In this document: positions 1 to 5,862 of the stretch, piece after piece | Position numbering within the stretch: the first letter of the stretch is position 1 | How the letters are laid out: each line of letters begins with the position of its first letter | Assembly: GCA_027038695.1 (NCBI GenBank) | Contig: JALWHA010000361.1 | Span: 1 to 6,132 of the forward strand | Source of the DNA: Acidobacteriota bacterium | Lineage (GTDB): Bacteria; Acidobacteriota; Holophagae; Thermotomaculales; Thermotomaculaceae | Length of the DNA stretch: 6,132 nt | Direction of reading: 5' to 3' | The notes under the pieces: model-generated | What the model saw: the letters and a program-made list of their open reading frames with translations, nothing else | Told to the model about the DNA's origin: nothing | Databases searched by the model: none | Translations under genes and position numbers: made by a program

Positions 1-501
1 AAAAAAGAGGATATATCCTTTATTTTTTTTCTAAAAAATGATAATATAAGAGTGCAAATCCCTACTGAAAATTCGTACGGTGTTTTTGAAACACAAATAT
101 ATTTATTTTCTCAAAAAGGAGGTTTTTTGGGAAAAAAGCAAAAGAATAACCTTGAAAAAACATTAAATTTCTTAAAAAGAATTCACGACGGCTTTATGGA
201 ATTTCTAAAACTCCCCCCTATTGATTTTGTCATTTTAGATAAAAACAAAACGAAAAACGGAAAAGATGTTGTTGGGGAATTTGAGCCTCACGAATTCTAC
301 CCGTTTACGGGAGAGTGCATCTACCTGTATCTAAGGGACGGAAACAACAACTATTTCCCCGATTATGTAATCTTTGACGCATACTTCCACGAAGTAACCC
401 ATTACCACCTTTACATGAGCAACAGAAACCCCGACCACGGCAAAGAATTTGACAGAAGAAAGGAAATGATTTACAGGGAATTGGACAAATTTTTGGGATA
501 A
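1..501 (+). CDS. SprT-like zinc metallopeptidase-type protein, probably 5'-partial
   Basis: The protein has a metal site of the SprT/Spartan type. Counting from a GTG at 52, HEVTH is residues 113-117 (two His ligands and the catalytic Glu), and a third His sits in DHGKEF at 129, twelve residues after the second. That spacing and the H-G-x-x-F context match SprT-like domains rather than thermolysin or DUF45 types. SprT proteins cleave or bind DNA-associated proteins in some organisms; the role here is unknown. There is no signal peptide or membrane segment, so it is probably cytoplasmic. The frame is open from base 1, and the 17 codons before the GTG read as plausible protein (KKEDISFIFFLKNDNIR). 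The GTG has no clear Shine-Dalgarno, so the gene probably begins upstream of the window. An ATG at 38 is out of frame and stops after three codons. The family call is fairly sure; function is not. Confidence 0.72.
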   Translation, partial: KKEDISFIFFLKNDNIRVQIPTENSYGVFETQIYLFSQKGGFLGKKQKNNLEKTLNFLKRIHDGFMEFLKLPPIDFVILDKNKTKNGKDVVGEFEPHEFYPFTGECIYLYLRDGNNNYFPDYVIFDAYFHEVTHYHLYMSNRNPDHGKEFDRRKEMIYRELDKFLG

Positions 502-508
502 AGGATAG

Positions 509-538
509 AAGGTTAAAGGAGGATATAAGGTTAAAGGA
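509..538. repeat. 12-bp direct repeat in purine-rich spacer
   Basis: AAGGTTAAAGGA occurs at 509-520 and again at 527-538, an 18-base period, just after the stop of the SprT-like gene. The surrounding 501-562 is almost all A and G with scattered T and continues the pattern loosely (AAGGATAG, ATGGATAAAAG). It looks like a decaying low-complexity tandem repeat. No gene is evident in it. Confidence 0.6.
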
Positions 539-623
539 ATAAAGAATGGATAAAAGATATGGGACAAACTGGAAGCAAACAGTAAGAAATAAGTAGCAAG
601 AAATCGTTATCCCAGGTGCAAAT

Positions 624-647
624 TATCACTCTATCGCTCTATCACTT
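624..647. repeat. Three tandem copies of an 8-bp unit TATCRCTY
   Basis: Three consecutive octamers (624-631, 632-639, 640-647) fit TATCRCTY, differing only at positions 5 and 8. On the - strand this is purine-rich, GAGTGATA-like. It lies just past the 3' end of the hydE relic, in the spacer between convergent genes. The rest of 502-661 shows no gene, hairpin terminator or promoter I can support. Confidence 0.6.
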
Positions 648-661
648 TACAGCCCTACCCC

Positions 662-1722
662 CTATCTTTTTGTTCTTCTACAACAATGAAGGGATGTACC
701 AGGTTCACCGATTGCGACAGTTACCCCCGATTTTTCAATAGAAACCAAAACCGAATTAAGTGAATTTTTTAAACTTCAAGTTGCTGAAGGTTTGTTTTCA
801 TACAAAACATAATTTTCTTTAAACTTAGGTAAAGCAATATCAGGCATAATAACATTTGCACCCGCCTTTAACCCTAAAAGCCTGCCATCAGGGAACAAGG
901 CGTCTAAAGCCTATGTTGACACTGTATTCACATCTTTCAAAACAAACCTTGCAACGGCAATCATCTTTATAGAAAGTTCAAAAATAGTTTTTTTCTTTTT
1001 TTCAAACCAATACTTAAATTCCTTTCCCCACAGCCTATCATAATGAATCACCCAGGGTCCCATTCCAATCATATCTATATCAAAATCCCTATAAAAAAGT
1101 ATATCTTCGGCTAAATCCTTAAGCGTCTGGGCGGGTGTGCCTATCAATACCCCCGTTCTCGTTTGATAGCCTATTTTTTTGATATTTTCAAGGCATTTAA
1201 GCCTCTGGTAAAAACTATGGCTTTGCGGGTGGCACTTTTCGTATAGTTTTTCATTGGTCGTTTCCATTCTTATCTTAAAAGGTATCTTTCGGCACCTGCG
1301 TAAAACCATCTTTTGTAATCATCGTAATCCGCCTCACCTAACGAAAGGGTAATAACTATTTCAGGGTATGTTTTTTTAATAGCCTTTATAACACCTTCCA
1401 CAAAAGAAACATACTCTTTCCCCTTTAATTCACCTCCCTGCAAAACCGCGGAGCGAAGCTTTTTTTAGAGGCAAATTCCACCGATTCAAGAACGTCTTTT
1501 TTGCTCATAAAATATCTTTAAAAACTTTTATTTCCCTTTCTGATACCGCAATAGTAACAATTTTTTGTGCATTTATTAGTAAATTCTATAACACCCCTCA
1601 AATAAACCTCGCTTCCCCAAAAATCCCTGCCGTACCTCATTCGCGTTTTTAAGCAATAGATCAAAATCTTTACCTGATAGGCTTAAATATTCCTCAATTT
1701 CTTTTTGTGAAACATTTCCCAT
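662..1722 (-). pseudogene. hydE: Decayed [FeFe]-hydrogenase maturase (radical SAM HydE)
   Basis: Joining frames on the - strand gives a nearly full-length HydE-like protein (about 350 codons, the usual family size). Intact HydE makes a small-molecule precursor for the H-cluster of [FeFe]-hydrogenase. It begins at ATG 1722 (MGNVSQKEIEEYL), then a radical SAM CxxxCxxC motif (CTKNCYYC) followed by GIRKGN, then VLQGGE, ITLSLGE, GAERYLLR and DIDMIGMGP. Six lesions are visible: a 1-base insertion near 1611; a TAA at 1518-1520; a 1-base loss near 1454; a 5-base insertion TAAGA at 1268-1272; a TAG at 911-913; and a TGA at 776-778. The homologous frame then runs on to a TAG at 662-664. With this many lesions, sequencing error or recoding is unlikely. 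The start lies 15 bases after the pilin terminator, and no promoter is visible for it. A related family such as PylB is less likely given the central motifs. Confidence 0.9.
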
Positions 1723-1736
1723 AATAAATCGCCTAC

Positions 1737-1765
1737 AAAAAAACCGCCCGAAAAAACAGGCGGTT
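1737..1765 (-). terminator. Intrinsic terminator of the pilin gene
   Basis: Read on the - strand, a 7-bp stem AACCGCC/GGCGGTT (arms 1759-1765 and 1742-1748) encloses a T-rich 10-base loop and is followed by seven T residues (1743-1737, counting the last stem pair). It lies 15 bases past the pilin stop codon and before the hydE relic start, so it would separate the two transcription units. Confidence 0.88.
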
Positions 1766-1780
1766 GTATTTAAAAAAAAA

Positions 1781-2290
1781 TTATTCTGCAGGTGCTTCGG
1801 TATTTTCTCCACCCATATCACCGTTATCAGTACCCTCTGCAGCCTCATCGTTAGCCTGTTCCTGCGCAACCAACTGCTGATACTGTTCTTCAGTTAAAAA
1901 ATTACCGTCTTTAATATAGTATTTCGGATATTTAATTCCCCATTTTCCAGGAGCTGCATGCCCTATAAAAAGGTAACCGTCTTTTTTGGAGTAACCTTCA
2001 TATTTCTGTCCGAATTTATCTTTTAAAGGAATGGTATCAATTAGACCTTCTTTAATCACTATATTGCCGGGAGTGGCAATCTCGTCCCAACTTGCGTATT
2101 CGGGGTAATAACCGTGGTCAAGATTATACTGGTCAAACGCCTCTGCAACCTTCTTCAGCTGTTCCCTTGAAGCAATCCACCTTGCCTTGTTAACACTGTT
2201 CAAGTACTTTGGCACCGCAATAGAACCGATTAAAAGAATAATGGTAATAGCAATCAACATCTCTAAAAGTGAAAAACCCTTATTTTTCAT
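1781..2290 (-). CDS. Type IV pilin / type II secretion pseudopilin-like protein (GspG/PilA type)
   Basis: A 169-residue prepilin. The short charged leader MKNKG is followed by FSLLEMLIAI: the prepilin-peptidase cleavage site is G5/F6 and the conserved Glu is residue 10 (+5 of the mature protein). One hydrophobic helix runs to about residue 30, with the P-K-Y-L turn seen in this family. The stretch AFDQYNLDHGYYPEY (near residues 50-65) resembles the GspG/PilA segment. The last ~30 residues are unusually acidic and low in complexity (E, D, A, G, Q rich). ATG 2290 is preceded by AAGAGGTGA (2302-2294), a good ribosome binding site. Pilins are cleaved, N-methylated and assembled into pili or secretion pseudopili. 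No pilus or secretion assembly genes are next to it, so minor pilin, major pilin and pseudopilin cannot be told apart here. Confidence 0.88.
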   Translation of the reverse strand: MKNKGFSLLEMLIAITIILLIGSIAVPKYLNSVNKARWIASREQLKKVAEAFDQYNLDHGYYPEYASWDEIATPGNIVIKEGLIDTIPLKDKFGQKYEGYSKKDGYLFIGHAAPGKWGIKYPKYYIKDGNFLTEEQYQQLVAQEQANDEAAEGTDNGDMGGENTEAPAE

Positions 2291-2331
2291 TCGTCACCTC
2301 TTACAAAGTATTTTCATTCATTAATAACTAT

Positions 2332-2360
2332 ATAATAGCAGGCAACTATATTCAAGTAAA
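2332..2360 (-). promoter_or_regulatory. Sigma70-type extended -10 promoter for the pilin gene
   Basis: On the - strand, TTTACT (2360-2355) is separated by 17 bases from TATTAT (2337-2332), and TGC (2340-2338) directly before the -10 gives the extended TGn element. Transcription would start near 2325, leaving a leader of about 35 bases with the ribosome binding site at its end. Confidence 0.6.
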
Positions 2361-2605
2361 AAAGAAAAAGAGTACCTAAATCAGAACAACTTTCCTCATA
2401 AAATAACAAATCATTTATAACAATAATGCCATTATCTCAGATTGAACCTGAACGAAAATTACAACTTCCACAAAAATAAGTTCCATATTTATCAAACAGG
2501 TTCAATCTCCCCGGAGCAATAAGATGTTTAAGGAAATATAATGTTATGAAAGAAAAGAAAAAACCAATAACAAAACCCGCATTTTCGCCTAAAATTTAAA
2601 AATTG
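2361..2605. other. Divergent intergenic region with possible small-ORF remnant
   Basis: This AT-rich region lies between the divergent pilin promoter and the promoter of the gene at 2666. It contains a 12-bp inverted repeat (listed separately). On the - strand an open frame runs from 2595 to a TGA at 2439-2437. Its 52 codons read as a hydrophobic stretch (FVIGFFFSFITLYFL) followed by KHLIAPGRLNLFDKYG and FCGSCNFRSGSI. The frame has no ATG or GTG, and its only TTG is well inside it. An ATG at 2582 with a weak AGGCG in front is in another frame and stops after 12 codons. It may be a frameshifted small membrane protein, a gene fragment, or chance in AT-rich DNA. I do not call it a gene. Confidence 0.3.
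2439..2508. repeat. Perfect 12-bp inverted repeat, arms 46 bases apart
   Basis: AGATTGAACCTG (2439-2450) is the exact reverse complement of CAGGTTCAATCT (2497-2508). A smaller pair, AACTT (2463-2467) and AAGTT (2478-2482), is nested in the loop. There is no T-run after either arm, so it is not an intrinsic terminator. Flanking bases do not form a convincing target-site duplication. It could be a pair of operator half-sites for the divergent genes, an RNA stem, or the ends of a very small mobile element. Confidence 0.5.
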
Positions 2606-2634
2606 TTTACATACAAAATAAATAATTTTATAAT
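2606..2634 (+). promoter_or_regulatory. Strong sigma70-type promoter for the 2666-3717 gene pair
   Basis: TTTACA (2606-2611) and a consensus TATAAT (2629-2634) are separated by exactly 17 bases. Predicted transcription start is near 2641, with a leader of about 25 bases before ATG 2666. It is the best-matching promoter in the window. Confidence 0.75.
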
Positions 2635-2665
2635 AATTTAGATAGAAAGTTTTTGAAGGTGAAAG

Positions 2666-3313
2666 ATGATAACAGGCTTTAACACTGACGTAAAACACGC
2701 AGGTAAGGTTTTTCATGTCCAAACCGAGGATAAGGGAGTTAATAATCCCAAAATTGAAACCTTAATTTATGTCGGCGGGCAGATAATAGATTCAATAAGG
2801 CAGGAATACGGCGACAAAATAAAGGACGGGTACAATGAAGACCTTATTAACCAGTTAATGGAAGAACAACATCAGAAGGTGATAAGGGATATTAAGACAG
2901 GCAAATACGACACGGACAATGAAGAAGTTGAAACAATTATCTCAAACAAAAACTTAGACGATGTTGTCCTTGAATACCTTCTTGCCACCACCTTTAAGGA
3001 CGATTTGGTGCTTCTCCTTGACGAAGAGGGGAGAGAGTTTTACGAGGATTCTGAGGTTGAAATCACAGTAAACGCATACAACAGGGAATCTTACAACGGA
3101 ATTCCAAAAACAAAGGTTTTGATTAAGATTTTAAGCCTTGACACTAATCCCGCTTTGCTTGCCGAAGGGTATACCGATAATGACGGAAAGTTTCACGCAC
3201 AATTTAAAATCCCTGAACTTCCAGAAGGGGTTTATACTTTACTAATTGAGGGAGACCACCCTGAAATAGGAAAATCCCAGATTAAGTACATTATCAAGAA
3301 AAAGAGGAAGTAG
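2666..3313 (+). CDS. Conserved protein of unknown function with C-terminal Ig-like segment
   Basis: A 215-residue protein with no signal peptide or membrane segment. The N-terminus (MITGFNTDVKHAGKVFHVQT, then EDKGVNNPKIETLIYVGG to residue 38) matches a conserved but uncharacterised family I recall from delta-type Proteobacteria and Acidobacteriota. A charged middle section (about residues 45-125) looks helical. Residues ~127-211 look like an all-beta, Ig-like or carboxypeptidase-regulatory-like segment, with alternating hydrophobic strands, a G-Y-T-D-x-D-G-K-F turn and a P-E-G-V-Y-T-L edge, ending in a very basic tail. ATG 2666 is preceded by GAAGGTG. Its stop TAG shares one base with the GTG start of the next gene, so the two are probably translationally coupled. 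Function is unknown; a role at or near the membrane is inferred only from that partner. Confidence 0.85.
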   Translation: MITGFNTDVKHAGKVFHVQTEDKGVNNPKIETLIYVGGQIIDSIRQEYGDKIKDGYNEDLINQLMEEQHQKVIRDIKTGKYDTDNEEVETIISNKNLDDVVLEYLLATTFKDDLVLLLDEEGREFYEDSEVEITVNAYNRESYNGIPKTKVLIKILSLDTNPALLAEGYTDNDGKFHAQFKIPELPEGVYTLLIEGDHPEIGKSQIKYIIKKKRK

Positions 3314-3717
3314 TGCACAAAGAAAAACTTGACTTCACAGATTACAAATACCTGATATTCGCATGGCTTTTCCCCGGGCTCGGGCATTTTATGTTGGGTT
3401 TGAAGAAAAAAGCCTATATTTTAGGCAGCATTATAATCTTTATGATTGCTTACGGGCTTTATTTAAGAGGCCACATTTATACACCAGTTGACCAATTGCA
3501 ACTTTTTCAATTAGGCTCTCTCTTTGAATTGGGAATGGGGCCTGTTTACTTTATCCTATCTGCAACCCCTTTAAGGGAAGGGGTGGTAAAGTCCTTTACA
3601 TTTGAATACGGCACATCCTTCATACTCACAGGGGCAATACTCAACTACTTTGCAATTATTGATGTTGCAGACCACATTTTAGGCAGGCATAAAGGCTCAA
3701 TCTGGGAAGAGAAGTAA
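3313..3717 (+). CDS. Small polytopic membrane protein, DUF6677-like
   Basis: A 134-residue membrane protein. Residues 13-29 contain AWLFPGLGHFMLG, the motif of small DUF6677/TM2-like inner-membrane proteins. A second hydrophobic segment spans about 34-51, another lies around 72-85, and a last one spans about 101-118 with GAILNYFAIIDVAD (107-120), a conserved end segment in this group as I remember it. The start is GTG 3313, inside the overlap TAGTG with the upstream stop, and AGAGGAAG just before it serves as ribosome binding site. No catalytic residues are recognisable. It should be co-expressed with the upstream protein from the promoter at 2606. No terminator is visible after its stop, only an A-rich stretch. 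The DUF assignment is from memory of the motifs and is moderately sure. Confidence 0.8.
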   Translation: MHKEKLDFTDYKYLIFAWLFPGLGHFMLGLKKKAYILGSIIIFMIAYGLYLRGHIYTPVDQLQLFQLGSLFELGMGPVYFILSATPLREGVVKSFTFEYGTSFILTGAILNYFAIIDVADHILGRHKGSIWEEK

Positions 3718-3773
3718 AAGTTTAAAAAAAAGTAAAAATTTGCTTCAAATCAAAATTATTTATAATCTTTCTG

Positions 3774-3782
3774 TGCTATAAT
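3774..3782 (+). promoter_or_regulatory. Extended -10 promoter element for mrp
   Basis: TGCTATAAT (3774-3782) is a consensus extended -10 (TGn plus TATAAT). No good -35 is found at the matching distance, which extended -10 promoters can tolerate. A second TATAAT lies at 3761-3766, with a weak TTTGCT 16 bases upstream. Transcription from the first would start near 3789, leaving a leader of about 28 bases to ATG 3817. Confidence 0.6.
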
Positions 3783-3816
3783 CCATTGGAAAACTTGAAA
3801 TCAAGGAGGTTTTAAA

Positions 3817-4857
3817 ATGGCAAAGGTTTCCCGAATAGATATTTACGAAAATTTAGATAAAGTTATTATTCCCGGCGCAAATGTTTCAATAGTGAAATAT
3901 AAGGGAATAAGAGGATTGGAGATTGACGAAAACGGCAATGTTGACATTAAGATAGAAGTCCCGAAGCAGGCTGAAAACTCTTTAACTCAACTTGAAGAGC
4001 AGGTTGTAAAGGCTTTAAAGTCTGTAGAAAATGTAAAAGAGGTTAAGGTTAGCATTACGGTAAACGAAAAACCTTACGGTACTGTTGAGTTTAAAAATCT
4101 CATTCCCAATGTTCAATTCCCCATTCTAATTGGCAGCGGAAAGGGTGGAGTGGGAAAGTCAACCGTTTCAAGCAACCTTGCAATTGCAATGGCAAAGTTA
4201 GGGCATAAGGTTGGGTTATTGGATGCAGACTTTTACGGCCCAAGCATTGCAATGATGTTTGGAATTAAGGAAGAGCCTCAAGTCAATGAAAAGGAAAAAC
4301 TTGTTCCTTTTGAAAAGTTCGGGGTTAAGGTTATGTCATTAGGCTTCCTTCTTGAGGAAGACACCCCTGTTATCTGGAGAGGGCCTTTATTAATGAAGGC
4401 CTTAACCCAGTTTCTTGAAGATGTTGAATGGGGTGAATTGGATTACCTTTTAATAGACCTGCCTCCGGGAACAGGGGATATTCAACTTTCATTAGCGCAA
4501 AATGTAAAGGTTAAAGGGGCAATTGCGGTTACAACCCCGCAGGATGTGGCTCTTTTAGATGTTAAAAAGGCTGTAACAATGTTTGAAAAACTTAATATTC
4601 CAGTAATGGGTGTTATTGAGAATATGAGTTACTTTGTCTGTCATAATTGCGGAACAAAGCATTTTATCTTTAGCGGAAATCAAACCGATACCGGAGACAG
4701 GTTAGGGCTCCCGGTTTTAGGTAGAATCCCCATTGACCCTGCAATAAGGGAAGGGGGAGACAAAGGGCTTCCAATAGTGGTAGGCTATCCCGAATCTCCT
4801 GTAACAAAAGCATTTCTTGACACTGCAAAGTTAATTGCGGACAAAAGCGGTTTATAA
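3817..4857 (+). CDS. mrp: Mrp/ApbC (NBP35-type) iron-sulfur cluster carrier P-loop ATPase
   Basis: A 346-residue cytoplasmic protein that binds a [4Fe-4S] cluster between two subunits and delivers it to apo-proteins, with ATP binding required in studied homologues. Residues ~1-80 align loosely with the MIP18/DUF59 domain. The ATPase domain starts near 100 with the deviant Walker A GKGGVGKST (108-116, both lysines present), then DADFYGPS (136-143), the Walker B-type LLIDLPPGTGD (211-221), and CHNC (275-278), the CxxC that holds the bridging cluster. All signature residues of the ATPase are intact. The DUF59 part is atypical: the usual P-E-L-G is PGAN, and the cysteine-containing P-x-C-P loop is VPKQAENS, without Cys. 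ATG 3817 has a very strong AAGGAGGT six bases upstream. The stop overlaps a TATAAT, and tRNA-Sec begins 33 bases later. Confidence 0.95.
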   Translation: MAKVSRIDIYENLDKVIIPGANVSIVKYKGIRGLEIDENGNVDIKIEVPKQAENSLTQLEEQVVKALKSVENVKEVKVSITVNEKPYGTVEFKNLIPNVQFPILIGSGKGGVGKSTVSSNLAIAMAKLGHKVGLLDADFYGPSIAMMFGIKEEPQVNEKEKLVPFEKFGVKVMSLGFLLEEDTPVIWRGPLLMKALTQFLEDVEWGELDYLLIDLPPGTGDIQLSLAQNVKVKGAIAVTTPQDVALLDVKKAVTMFEKLNIPVMGVIENMSYFVCHNCGTKHFIFSGNQTDTGDRLGLPVLGRIPIDPAIREGGDKGLPIVVGYPESPVTKAFLDTAKLIADKSGL

Positions 4858-4858
4858 T
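4853..4858 (+). promoter_or_regulatory. Possible -10 box ahead of tRNA-Sec
   Basis: TATAAT overlaps the mrp stop codon and would start a transcript near 4865, about 25 bases before the tRNA. The matching -35 is poor (TTAATT at 4831-4836, 16-base spacer). A consensus TTGACA at 4817-4822 is 30 bases away and too distant. The tRNA may therefore depend on readthrough from mrp. Confidence 0.3.
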
Positions 4859-4890
4859 ATAATTACCTGAAAGGTTTTATTCCTTTATAC

Positions 4891-4988
4891 GGAAGCGAAT
4901 GGGGGCTGGTGTCCCCCCCGGTCTTCAAAACCGGTGGGCCTATACGGGGGTATAGGTCGGTGGGTTCGATTCCCACGCGCTTCCGCCA
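4891..4988 (+). tRNA. selC: tRNA-Sec (selenocysteine, anticodon UCA)
   Basis: This 98-nt molecule decodes UGA as selenocysteine together with SelA, SelB and SelD, none of which is in the window. The acceptor stem GGAAGCG/CGCTTCC (4891-4897 with 4978-4984) is followed by G73 and an encoded CCA (4986-4988). The D stem has 6 bp (4901-4906 with 4911-4916) closed by TGGT, the long D stem typical of bacterial tRNA-Sec. The anticodon stem is 4918-4922 with 4930-4934, and the loop CTTCAAA gives TCA at 4925-4927. The long variable arm is a 7-bp helix CCTATAC/GTATAGG with a GGGG loop. The T arm GTGGG-TTCGATT-CCCAC is canonical. Bacterial tRNA-Sec usually has an 8-bp acceptor; here the eighth pair would be A4898 with G4977, a mismatch. 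Only 22 bases separate it from the next coding start, with no terminator between. Confidence 0.96.
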
Positions 4989-5010
4989 TTTCAAATTAAG
5001 GAGAAATTGT

Positions 5011-5862
5011 ATGAAAAAGACCTTTTTATGGATTCTTGCTTTTTTAATTACAGTATCCCTTGCAATTTACCAAAAAAAGACAGGGCCTACCTACCCTGTT
5101 TCAGGGCATTTAAAGATAGACGGCGTTAAAATTGATTACATATTTAATAGAAGCCACGGCGGGGCTGGAGATCAGGAAGTTAGCATATACCTTGAAGGGG
5201 ACAAGCCGATTGAGGCTTTTCTTGTTTATAAAAGGTTCAGGGTAAAAGAAAACTGGACAGAAATTAAAATGCAAAAAATAGGGAAGAATTACACCGCATT
5301 CCTTCCACACCAGCCGCCTGCTGGGAAACTTGAATACTATGTAAAAGTCAATATAGACGGAAAGTATTACAGCATACCTGCAAAGTCTGTTATCACAAGG
5401 TTTAAAGGGGCTGTGCCCTTATACATACTTATCCCCCACATAATCTTTATGTTTTCGTCCCTTCTCCTCTGTGTAAGGATAGGGCTTGCTTTAATTTTCA
5501 AAGAGCCTTACAAAAACCTTGTATACACCTGTGTTGGGCTATTCTTCATAGGGGGGCTTATTTTAGGCCCTATTGTCCAGAAGTTTGCATTTGGAGAACT
5601 CTGGACAGGTATTCCCTTTGGCTGGGATTTAACAGACAATAAAACTTTAATAGCATTCTTATTCTGGCTTCCCGCTTTATACTTTTTGAAAAAAGAGTAT
5701 TCAAAGAGAAGCGTTTTATCAACCTCGCTTGCTGTAATTGTAATGTTTTTGATTTACCTTATCCCCCACTCTGTTTGGGGCTCGGAGTTTGATTATTCAA
5801 AAAACCAGATAACAACGGGGAAAAAGCCTGCTGTAATTGAAGAAACTCAAGGGGAGAAATAA
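5011..5862 (+). CDS. Conserved polytopic membrane protein of unknown function
   Basis: A 283-residue protein with one N-terminal membrane segment or uncleaved signal (4-20). A beta-rich domain likely outside the membrane spans about 28-130 and looks Ig-like (alternating strands, P-P-A-G-K-L-E-Y-Y-V-K-V at 102-113). About four membrane helices follow (near 136-163, 170-190, 211-227 and 235-252). Between the third and fourth hydrophobic segments of the protein is a striking WTGIPFGWDLTDNKT (198-212). I recall this motif from uncharacterised proteins of Ignavibacteria-type and related bacteria. A PHSVWGSE patch is at 252-259. ATG 5011 is chosen because AAGGAG lies eight bases upstream. The frame is open back to 4909, but that part is tRNA-Sec. 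Its TAA overlaps the ATG of the epimerase gene (TAATG), so the two are probably coupled. The function is not known. Confidence 0.88.
   Translation: MKKTFLWILAFLITVSLAIYQKKTGPTYPVSGHLKIDGVKIDYIFNRSHGGAGDQEVSIYLEGDKPIEAFLVYKRFRVKENWTEIKMQKIGKNYTAFLPHQPPAGKLEYYVKVNIDGKYYSIPAKSVITRFKGAVPLYILIPHIIFMFSSLLLCVRIGLALIFKEPYKNLVYTCVGLFFIGGLILGPIVQKFAFGELWTGIPFGWDLTDNKTLIAFLFWLPALYFLKKEYSKRSVLSTSLAVIVMFLIYLIPHSVWGSEFDYSKNQITTGKKPAVIEETQGEK

Noticed and set aside
331..567. 78-codon frame on the - strand
   Set aside because: It is antisense to the SprT-like gene and the purine-rich repeat. Its P/L/Y-rich translation reflects the repeat.
776..778. In-frame TGA in the hydE relic as a selenocysteine codon
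   Set aside because: A tRNA-Sec is nearby, but the gene also carries TAA, TAG and frameshifts, and no Cys is expected there with confidence.
911..1309. 132-codon frame on the - strand as a stand-alone gene
   Set aside because: It is the central fragment of the hydE relic, with no ribosome binding site and with homologous coding on both sides of it.
1576..1869. 97-codon frame on the - strand
   Set aside because: It runs antiphase through the pilin tail and the terminator into the first, pre-frameshift part of the hydE relic. Only the section from 1722 downward is hydE-derived.
2528..2722. 64-codon frame on the - strand
   Set aside because: It overlaps the start of the gene at 2666 and its near-consensus promoter in antisense. 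Its composition is that of AT-rich non-coding DNA.
4870..4886. Small hairpin AAAGG/CCTTT before tRNA-Sec as a terminator of mrp
   Set aside because: The stem is only five weak base pairs and no T-run follows it.
4909..5010. N-terminal extension of the membrane-protein frame
   Set aside because: These 34 codons are the tRNA-Sec and its short 3' spacer. ATG 5011 with AAGGAG is the real start.
5110..5310. 66-codon frame on the - strand
   Set aside because: It lies wholly antisense to the membrane-protein gene and shows no recognisable motif.
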